This document shows positions 1 through 4,661 of a stretch of 8,959 nt of DNA, piece by piece. Source of the DNA: an uncultured Clostridia bacterium (lineage in GTDB: Bacteria; Bacillota; Clostridia; Christensenellales; Borkfalkiaceae); NCBI GenBank assembly GCA_944354085.1, contig CALVPW010000053.1, forward strand, positions 1-8,959. The letters run 5' to 3'. A program made the translations under genes and the position numbers. Position 1 is the first letter of the stretch. The number at the start of each line of letters is the position of its first letter. The notes below the pieces were generated by a model. That model was not told the DNA's origin, did not search any database, and worked only from the letters and a program-made list of their open reading frames with translations.

Positions 1-51
1 TCCCCGCCCGCCCGCAAAATATGCGCGATACGCGCACCTTTGCCGCACAGC
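1..51. other. Left-edge stretch with a short inverted repeat, no gene assigned
   Basis: No convincing gene lies in these bases. A plus-strand frame is open from base 2 to a TGA at 53-55 and could be the last 17 codons of an upstream gene, but I recognise nothing in it. A perfect inverted repeat, TGCGCG (22-27) and CGCGCA (31-36) around ATA, sits just upstream of the first promoter. It could be a weak terminator of the gene to the left or a small operator. Neither reading is firm. Confidence 0.3.
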
Positions 52-80
52 TTGACATGCATACAAAAATCGTTTAAGAT
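52..80 (+). promoter_or_regulatory. Sigma-A-type promoter for the small gene
   Basis: A perfect -35 box TTGACA (52-57) is followed after exactly 17 bases by TAAGAT (75-80), which matches four of six bases of the -10 consensus. Transcription should begin near base 87, giving a leader of about 18 bases that carries the ribosome binding site AAGGAGG (88-94) almost at its 5' end. The boxes are seen directly; activity is inferred. Confidence 0.7.
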
Positions 81-104
81 ATGCAAAAAGGAGGATGACG
101 GGAT

Positions 105-242
105 ATGAAAAGCAAAGTCGGCATCGCCCTTGCCGTGATGGCGGCGGGCGCGTGGCTGTGCGCGCAGGACGCCCCGCTCTTCCGCAGGAAAAAGTCTCCT
201 CCCCAAACAGACGACGCAAACAGAACGCCGCCGAACGATTGA
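105..242 (+). CDS. Small hypothetical membrane-associated or exported protein (45 aa)
   Basis: A 45-codon gene starting at ATG 105 and ending at TGA 240-242. It is supported by its own promoter and by a full Shine-Dalgarno sequence, AAGGAGG at 88-94, ten bases before the ATG. The ATG at 95 touches that site directly and is not a plausible start. The product has a short basic N-terminus (MKSK), a hydrophobic stretch at residues 5-19 (VGIALAVMAAGAWLC), then a polar, charged, proline-rich tail with RRKK at about residues 27-30. This is the pattern of a signal-anchor or a short secretory signal. The single Cys near residue 19 is not in a good lipobox (preceded by A-W-L), so a lipoprotein is unlikely. 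I do not recognise the family. It lies 33 bases upstream of the EamA transporter gene, whose promoter overlaps its stop codon, so the two may be co-transcribed in part. Function unknown. Confidence 0.6.
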   Translation: MKSKVGIALAVMAAGAWLCAQDAPLFRRKKSPPQTDDANRTPPND

Positions 243-267
243 CATTTTTTGATGCGGCGCATATAAT
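239..267 (+). promoter_or_regulatory. Perfect-consensus promoter for the EamA transporter
   Basis: TTGACA (239-244) and TATAAT (262-267) are both perfect sigma-A hexamers with an optimal 17-base spacer. The -35 box overlaps the TGA stop of the preceding small gene. The expected transcription start, about seven bases after the -10 box (near 274), is only a couple of bases before the ATG at 276, so the mRNA would be leaderless or nearly so. Confidence 0.85.
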
Positions 268-275
268 ACGACGAG

Positions 276-1259
276 ATGAACGCTTGGGTACGCAGCAAGG
301 GGGTCGGCATCCTCTTTATATTGGGCGCGGCGCTGTGCTTTGCGCTGATGAACCTGTTCGTGAACATGGCGGGAGAACTCCCCCTCTTCCAGAAGGTGTT
401 TTTCCGCAACGGGCTCACCGTGATCGTGGTGGGCGCGATCTTGTGCTTCCAAAAAGAAAAATTCCGCATCCGCAGCAAGGCATGCATCCCATGGCATTTG
501 CTGCGCGCGGGATCGGGGCTTTTGGGGGTCATCCTCAACTTTTACGCCATCGACCATATCGGGAGCATCTCCGACGCCTCTATCCTGAACAAACTTTCCC
601 CCTTCTTCGCCATCCTCTTTTCCGTCTTTTTGCTCAGGGAAAAGCCGCGCATCCCCGAGCTCATCTTTGTGCTCATCGCCTTTGCGGGCGCGATGTGCGT
701 GGTGGATCCCCGCTTCGATATGGCGGTCCTGCCCGCCGCCGCGGGATTTTTGAGCGGCGCGTGCGCGGGATTTGCCTATACCTGCGTGCGCATCCTCGGC
801 ACGAAGGGCGAGCGCGGGATCATGACCGTGTTTATGTTCGCCGCCCTCTCCACCGCCGTCACCCTGCCCGTGATGATCGCAACGTACCGTCCCATGAGCG
901 CGGCGCAGCTTATATGCCTGCTGCTCGCAGGCGCCGCCGCCACGGGCGGACAGTTCTGCATCACCGCCGCCTACCGCCGCGCCCCCGCCAAAGAGATCGC
1001 CGTGTTCGACTATATGCAGGTATTTTTTGCGGCGATCCTGGGCTTTTTCTTCCTCGATCAGATCCCGAAAACGCTGAGCTTTATCGGATACGCCGTGATC
1101 GTTGCCGCCGCCGTCGGACAATGGGCGTACCACATGGTCCGCGCCCGCCGCGCCCGCCGTACCGCCGAAAGCGCGCAGATCGGCGCGCAGGCAGAAGATC
1201 CGCCGCCCGAAAACGAACGAAAAGCATCCCCGCCGCCCGACGAAAGGATGCGCTCTTAA
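276..1259 (+). CDS. EamA/DMT-family 10-TM transporter
   Basis: A 327-residue integral membrane protein of the drug/metabolite transporter superfamily with the usual two EamA repeats of five helices each (about residues 9-138 and 150-285). The first repeat has the typical helix-4/5 region (FYAIDHIGSISDASILNKLSPFFAILFS, quoted here only as residues about 89-116) followed by FLLREK. The second has GGQFCITAAYRRAPAKEIAV followed by a YMQVFFAAILGFFF helix, characteristic of RhaT-like DMT proteins. The substrate cannot be read from sequence; amino acids or other metabolites are exported by relatives. ATG 276 is chosen because it gives an intact first helix. There is no Shine-Dalgarno sequence before it, consistent with a leaderless mRNA from the promoter at 239-267. 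The last 40 residues form an Arg-rich then Pro/Glu-rich cytoplasmic tail (about 288-327) beyond the usual end of the family. A strong terminator follows directly. Confidence 0.9.
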   Translation: MNAWVRSKGVGILFILGAALCFALMNLFVNMAGELPLFQKVFFRNGLTVIVVGAILCFQKEKFRIRSKACIPWHLLRAGSGLLGVILNFYAIDHIGSISDASILNKLSPFFAILFSVFLLREKPRIPELIFVLIAFAGAMCVVDPRFDMAVLPAAAGFLSGACAGFAYTCVRILGTKGERGIMTVFMFAALSTAVTLPVMIATYRPMSAAQLICLLLAGAAATGGQFCITAAYRRAPAKEIAVFDYMQVFFAAILGFFFLDQIPKTLSFIGYAVIVAAAVGQWAYHMVRARRARRTAESAQIGAQAEDPPPENERKASPPPDERMRS

Positions 1260-1270
1260 GATCTGTACGC

Positions 1271-1306
1271 AAGGCGCCGCCCGAACATAATGCGGGCGGC
1301 GCCTTT
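1271..1306 (+). terminator. Rho-independent terminator after the EamA gene
   Basis: A 13-bp perfect stem, AAGGCGCCGCCCG (1271-1283) with CGGGCGGCGCCTT (1293-1305), has a nine-base loop and runs into TTTATCTTATCCTTTTT. It starts 11 bases after the stop codon. It lies between convergent genes; read on the minus strand it has no T-run behind it, so it should serve mainly the plus-strand transcript. Confidence 0.88.
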
Positions 1307-1318
1307 ATCTTATCCTTT

Positions 1319-1795
1319 TTACGATGCGTTGACGGGGACGACGGTCGCCGTCACCTTGCCTTTGTGGACGACGAGATAGCAATAGCTCGGGTCTGCATAC
1401 GAACCGAGCGAGCCGGGGTTGATGCACTGCACCCCGTCCTCCTCCTCGACGGCGGGGCGGTGGGTATGCCCGTACAGCGCAACGGTGCAGCCTTGTTCCT
1501 TGGCGCGTGCCGCAAGGCGGGCGAGCCCGCTCTTGACGCCGTACTTATGCCCGTGACAGCACAGCATGCGCACCCCTTCCGCCTCGATAACGTATTCCTC
1601 CATCCCGTACGAAAAGTCGCAGTTGCCTTTGAGAACGATCACGTCCTTTTCGGGATGGGTGCGGGAAAATTCACGCAAGTCCCCCGAACCGTCGCCGAGA
1701 TGCACGATGCAGTCGTTCTCGGCGAGGATGGGAAGCACTTTTTCCACGTTCCTGCGACGGCCGTGCGTATCGGAGAGGATGACGAACGTCTTCAC
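1319..1795 (-). CDS. yfcE: YfcE/MJ0936-type metallophosphoesterase
   Basis: A 158-residue cytoplasmic calcineurin-like phosphodiesterase, the normal size for this family. All metal-binding blocks are present in order: SDTHG (D9, H11), HLGDG (D35), KGNCD (N58), CCHGHKYG (H81, H83) and YGHTH (H110, H112), which together bind two divalent metals. E. coli YfcE hydrolyses artificial phosphodiesters; the physiological substrate is not settled. The start is GTG 1795-1793, which shares bases with the TGA of the upstream rdgB reading frame in a GTGA overlap. It has GGAGG at 1807-1803 with a seven-base spacer, so translation is probably coupled. Much longer upstream extensions of this frame are antisense noise. 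The rdgB-phosphoesterase pairing matches the ysnA-ysnB arrangement known from Bacillus, which supports the call. It is the last gene of the ade operon. Confidence 0.92.
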   Translation of the reverse strand: MKTFVILSDTHGRRRNVEKVLPILAENDCIVHLGDGSGDLREFSRTHPEKDVIVLKGNCDFSYGMEEYVIEAEGVRMLCCHGHKYGVKSGLARLAARAKEQGCTVALYGHTHRPAVEEEDGVQCINPGSLGSYADPSYCYLVVHKGKVTATVVPVNAS

Positions 1796-2355
1796 AACTT
1801 CGCCTCCAGCGCCCTGAGCGCCCTGCCGCGGTGAGAGACCGCGTTCTTTTCCTCCTCCGCCGCCGAAGCGAAGCTCTTTTGAAGGTCGCGGCTGAAAAAG
1901 AGACTGTCGTACCCGAAGCCGTTTTTCCCGCATTCCTCCGTTAAGATCTCCCCCTCCGTGCGTCCCTCCGCCGTGACCACCCGCCCGTCGGGAAAGACGA
2001 GCGCCACGGCGCAGCAAAAATGCGCGCCGCGATCGGTGACGTTCGCCATGTTTTTCAGGAGCAGGGCGCGGTTTTCCGCATCGCCGCCGCCCGAATAGCG
2101 CGCGCTCCTTACCCCCGGCGCCCCGCCGAGCGCATCCACGCACAGCCCGCTGTCGTCCGCGAGCGCGGGCAGCCCCGTCGCCTCGCACACGGCGCGCGCC
2201 TTGATGAGCGCGTTTTCAAGAAAGGTCTCCCCCGTCTCTTCGATCTCGCCCGCAAAGCCCGCTTCTTTTTCGGAAACGATCTCCCGCCCCGCAAAAATGG
2301 CGCGGATCTCCTTGAGTTTATGGGTGTTGCCCGTAGCAGCCACGATCTTTTGCAT
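1792..2355 (-). CDS. rdgB: RdgB/HAM1 dITP/XTP pyrophosphatase as a free product from an internal start
   Basis: This is the alternative reading of the second half of the fusion frame. Starting at the in-frame ATG 2355-2353 yields 187 residues, close to the usual RdgB length of about 195-200. It begins MQKIVAATGNTHK exactly as free RdgB proteins begin. A strong Shine-Dalgarno sequence, TGGAGG, lies five bases upstream. The enzyme is cytoplasmic and Mg-dependent and removes non-canonical purine triphosphates so they are not built into DNA or RNA; the Asp pair in LADDSG is the conserved catalytic region. Free RdgB probably is made, either alone or alongside the fusion. It is listed separately because an annotator could reasonably choose either start. 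Confidence 0.6.
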   Translation of the reverse strand: MQKIVAATGNTHKLKEIRAIFAGREIVSEKEAGFAGEIEETGETFLENALIKARAVCEATGLPALADDSGLCVDALGGAPGVRSARYSGGGDAENRALLLKNMANVTDRGAHFCCAVALVFPDGRVVTAEGRTEGEILTEECGKNGFGYDSLFFSRDLQKSFASAAEEEKNAVSHRGRALRALEAKL

Positions 2356-2859
2356 ATCGTCCTCCAAAATTTTTTCGTAAGCGACGCGCGTCTCGCCCGT
2401 GGCGATCGTCACCTTGCCGCAATATACGAACGCATTCTTTTCGAGCGCGCGGCGCATGGGAAGATTCCCCGCGTGCGTATCGATGCGCAGCGCGCGGACG
2501 CCCCGTTCCCGCGCGAGCGCTTCCGCCCCGCGAAAGAGCGCCGATGCGACTCCCTTCCGCCGTGCGGCGGGCGACGCCGCCACGCGGTGGATGGCGAGAT
2601 ACGCCCCGTTTTGCAGCCATGCGCCGTCGATCGCATCGTATGCGGGCTCGTGCCCGATCACCGCGCATACGCCTGCGATGTGCCCGTCCTCTCTTACAAC
2701 GTACTGCTCGCCGCGGGCAACGTGTGCGCGCGTATCCTCGGGCGTGGGCGGGAACTGCTGCCATTGATCGAGCCCCTGCTCTTTCAAATACGCCCGCGCC
2801 GCGTCCAGGATGCCGCCGATCGCGCAGATATCTTCCGCGCGCGCCCGTTCAAACGTCAT
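1792..2859 (-). CDS. GNAT acetyltransferase - RdgB/HAM1 (ITP/XTP pyrophosphatase) fusion frame
   Basis: One uninterrupted 355-codon frame encodes two proteins normally made separately. Residues 1-168 are a GNAT N-acetyltransferase: the acetyl-CoA loop is at RRKGVASALF, followed by RALRIDTHAGNLPMRRALEK and a final YCGKVTIATGETRVAYEKIL strand. Residues 169-355 are a complete RdgB/HAM1 nucleotide pyrophosphatase that converts ITP, dITP and XTP to monophosphates: ATGNTHKLKEI, FLENALIKA, LADDSGLCVDALGG, GVRSARY and EEEKNAVSHRGRAL are all present. The usual GYDP reads GYDS here. The join is only E-D-D between the last GNAT strand and the first RdgB strand, with no linker. ATG 2859 overlaps the ade stop as ATGA and has GAGGTGG at 2870-2864. 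The end overlaps the yfcE start as GTGA. An internal ribosome binding site may also give free RdgB. Whether the fusion protein accumulates is unknown. Confidence 0.8.
   Translation of the reverse strand: MTFERARAEDICAIGGILDAARAYLKEQGLDQWQQFPPTPEDTRAHVARGEQYVVREDGHIAGVCAVIGHEPAYDAIDGAWLQNGAYLAIHRVAASPAARRKGVASALFRGAEALARERGVRALRIDTHAGNLPMRRALEKNAFVYCGKVTIATGETRVAYEKILEDDMQKIVAATGNTHKLKEIRAIFAGREIVSEKEAGFAGEIEETGETFLENALIKARAVCEATGLPALADDSGLCVDALGGAPGVRSARYSGGGDAENRALLLKNMANVTDRGAHFCCAVALVFPDGRVVTAEGRTEGEILTEECGKNGFGYDSLFFSRDLQKSFASAAEEEKNAVSHRGRALRALEAKL
2353..2366 (-). promoter_or_regulatory. Internal ribosome binding site and start for free RdgB
   Basis: Read on the minus strand, TGGAGG (2366-2361) is followed by ACGAT and ATG (2355-2353). 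This is near-ideal sequence and spacing, placed precisely at the GNAT/RdgB domain border. The site is read in frame as codons of the GNAT tail (L-E-D-D). Its quality argues that ribosomes initiate here independently. Confidence 0.7.
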
Positions 2860-4592
2860 ACTTCCACCTCGGTAAAGCAAAATGCGTCCACGTCGAACAG
2901 CCCGCGGTCTGTGAGTTTGAGGTGCGGGATAACGGGCAGTGCCAAAAAAGCGAGCGTCATAAAGGGATCGTAGCCCTCCTTCACCCCCATGGCGCGGGCA
3001 GCCGCGGTGAGGCGGGAAACGCCCGCCGCGACCTCCTTTGCGGGGCGCGTGCTCATGAGCCCCGCCACATCGAGCGGGAAGCACGCCTCGCCGTCTTCGC
3101 GCACGAGCGCAAGACCGCCGCCCGCCTCCTTTATGAGCGCCGCGACGCGCGCCATCGCCGCGTCGTCGTCGCCGAGCACGACGAGGTTATGACTGTCGTG
3201 CGAGACGGAAATGCCCATCGCGCCGCCGTGGAAACCGTATCCTTTGACGAGCCCGAGCCCGATGTTCCCGCTCGCGAAATGCCGCTCGATCACGGCGAGC
3301 TTGCATACGTCCGTCCCCTTGACGGCGATGCCCGCGGGCGTCTCTTTGACGGGGACGGTCACGGCATGGGTGACGAGGGAATACGGCTCGATCTGCATGG
3401 CGCGCGCCCTGCCGCTCTTGCCGTGCATCGCAAAGGACGCGGCGCGCACTTCCCCGATGCGGACGGTGCCGCGCACGGCGGCGGGAAGATACGCCTCCCC
3501 GCCCGAAAAGCACGCGTTCCCCCCTTCCGCCACCAGCACGCCTTGTTTGAACACGGCGCCCACGCGGAAGTTCGTGAGCGAATCCACCCCCACCATGTCC
3601 GCGATGTAAAAGGGAGCGATCGCTCCGCGGCGGCGCAGACCGTAACATTCGGCGACGTTGAGCGTCGCGGCGCACACGGCGGCGTGCGCGGGCACGCCTG
3701 CCGCAACGAGGCGGCGAAGCGCGTCGTCGAGGTGCCCTTTTTCGAGCAGGTCTTCGGCGTGCTTATCGTCCGAGCACAGCAAAAAGCGGCGGGCGTTCGC
3801 CGTCGTGAGCGCCTCTTTGACGAGCGCAAGGTTGTTCGCCGAAGAGCCGCACCTGATCTGGACGTACATCCCGCGCGCGGCTTTTTCGCGCAGTTCCGCC
3901 GCCGTGAGGCTCTCGTGGTCGGTGCGCATCCCCGCGCAAAGATAGGCGTTGAGCGCATCTCCCGTGAGCGCGGGCGCGTGCCCGTCGCACACCTTGCCGC
4001 ACGCTTCCGCCGCCTCCAATTTCCCGATAACGTCCGCATCACCGTGCAAAACGCCGGGATAGTTCATCATCTCGCCCAATCCGAAAAAGAGCGGGCGGGC
4101 AAGTTCCTCGCGGACGGCGTTCGCATCCAGCCGCGCGCCGCTCGTTTCGAAGGGCGTGGCGGGCACGCAGGAAGGGAGCTGCAAATAGCAGTCGACGGGC
4201 GAAACGCCGCCGTACGTCACGTTGGAAAACGCACGGTGAAGATATTCCGCCCCCTCGATCCCGCATACGTTGACGAGCTCGTGCGGGTCGGCGATCACGG
4301 CGCTCGTGCCGTGCGCCGCGGCGAGGGGCACGAACGCTTCGGGCGTGAGCATGGTGCTCTCGATATGGATATGCGCGTCGATGAGCCCGGGCAAAAAGAT
4401 CATGCCGCCGCCGTCGTATTCGCGTTCGCCGCGATATCCCGTGCCGATGCCGACGATAACCCCCGCCTTGACGGCGATCTCGCCCTCCTCCGTCTCCCCC
4501 GTGAAGACGTTGAAGATGCGCGCGTTTTTGATGACAAGGTCGCATGCGGCGCGCTTCATGGCGCAGTCGATGCGTTCTTTGATGTGCTGCAT
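2856..4592 (-). CDS. ade: Adenine deaminase
   Basis: A 578-residue amidohydrolase that converts adenine to hypoxanthine and ammonia (EC 3.5.4.2) in purine salvage; Fe or Mn is the usual metal. Visible family marks are the N-terminal strand block DLVIKNARIFNVFTGE, PGLIDAHIHIEST with metal ligands H74 and H76, ADPHELVNVCG, the LPSCVPATPFE block typical of Ade, CDGHAPALTG, LLCSDDKHAEDLLEKGHLD and the C-terminal HDSHNLVVLGDDD. Length fits the family. The start is placed at ATG 4592-4590 (MQHIKER...), not at the in-frame ATG 4622: the -10 box lies at 4604-4599, downstream of the longer start, and the chosen N-terminus aligns with known Ade proteins. The predicted transcription start falls on the A of this ATG, so the mRNA is probably leaderless. 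It is the first gene of the operon; its TGA overlaps the next gene's ATG. Confidence 0.93.
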   Translation of the reverse strand: MQHIKERIDCAMKRAACDLVIKNARIFNVFTGETEEGEIAVKAGVIVGIGTGYRGEREYDGGGMIFLPGLIDAHIHIESTMLTPEAFVPLAAAHGTSAVIADPHELVNVCGIEGAEYLHRAFSNVTYGGVSPVDCYLQLPSCVPATPFETSGARLDANAVREELARPLFFGLGEMMNYPGVLHGDADVIGKLEAAEACGKVCDGHAPALTGDALNAYLCAGMRTDHESLTAAELREKAARGMYVQIRCGSSANNLALVKEALTTANARRFLLCSDDKHAEDLLEKGHLDDALRRLVAAGVPAHAAVCAATLNVAECYGLRRRGAIAPFYIADMVGVDSLTNFRVGAVFKQGVLVAEGGNACFSGGEAYLPAAVRGTVRIGEVRAASFAMHGKSGRARAMQIEPYSLVTHAVTVPVKETPAGIAVKGTDVCKLAVIERHFASGNIGLGLVKGYGFHGGAMGISVSHDSHNLVVLGDDDAAMARVAALIKEAGGGLALVREDGEACFPLDVAGLMSTRPAKEVAAGVSRLTAAARAMGVKEGYDPFMTLAFLALPVIPHLKLTDRGLFDVDAFCFTEVEV

Positions 4593-4598
4593 GCCTCT

Positions 4599-4627
4599 AT
4601 TATAGCAAACGGCGGCTTGCAATGCAA
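4599..4627 (-). promoter_or_regulatory. Promoter of the ade operon with extended -10
   Basis: On the minus strand TTGCAT (4627-4622) is followed after 17 bases by TATAAT (4604-4599), with a TG one base upstream (TGCTATAAT), an extended -10 element. The -35 match is only TTG, but the extended -10 compensates. The seventh base after the -10 box is the A of the ade ATG at 4592. The -35 box lies in the centre of the palindrome at 4610-4634. Confidence 0.8.
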
Positions 4628-4634
4628 GCCGCCG
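4610..4634 (-). terminator. Perfect palindrome after cadA: weak terminator or operator of ade
   Basis: Two perfect 12-base arms, CGGCGGCTTGCA (4610-4621) and TGCAAGCCGCCG (4623-4634), flank a single central base. As RNA from the cadA transcript this folds into an 11-bp GC-rich hairpin with a three-base loop, followed by TTTGCT, a short T-run. It is therefore a plausible but weak terminator for the metal operon. Because it covers the -35 box and spacer of the ade promoter, it could instead be a repressor binding site. The sequence alone does not decide. Confidence 0.6.
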
Positions 4635-4661
4635 AAAAAACTTTTCTCTTATCGTTTTGTA

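Noticed and set aside
74..538. A 154-codon minus-strand frame
   Set aside because: Antisense to the small gene and the start of the EamA gene, with no recognisable domain or start signals.
95..1834. A 579-codon plus-strand frame
   Set aside because: Its first part is the small gene and EamA gene read in another frame and its later part is antisense to yfcE; the sequence is low-complexity Arg/Pro/Ala. The ATG at 95 directly touches the Shine-Dalgarno sequence, which serves the ATG at 105 instead.
1796..2188. Upstream extension of the yfcE frame to a 289-residue protein
   Set aside because: The family starts at the residue encoded by GTG 1795, which has GGAGG at the right distance and overlaps the rdgB stop. 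The extension is Arg/Gly-rich out-of-frame rdgB sequence.
2860..3084. Extension of the GNAT-rdgB frame upstream of ATG 2859
   Set aside because: These codons are the end of ade in another frame; the GNAT fold begins at MTFERARAEDI, and ATG 2859 has its own ribosome binding site.
4593..4622. Longer ade start at ATG 4622
   Set aside because: It lies upstream of the -10 box that drives the gene and inside the palindrome, has no ribosome binding site, and adds ten residues not seen in adenine deaminases.
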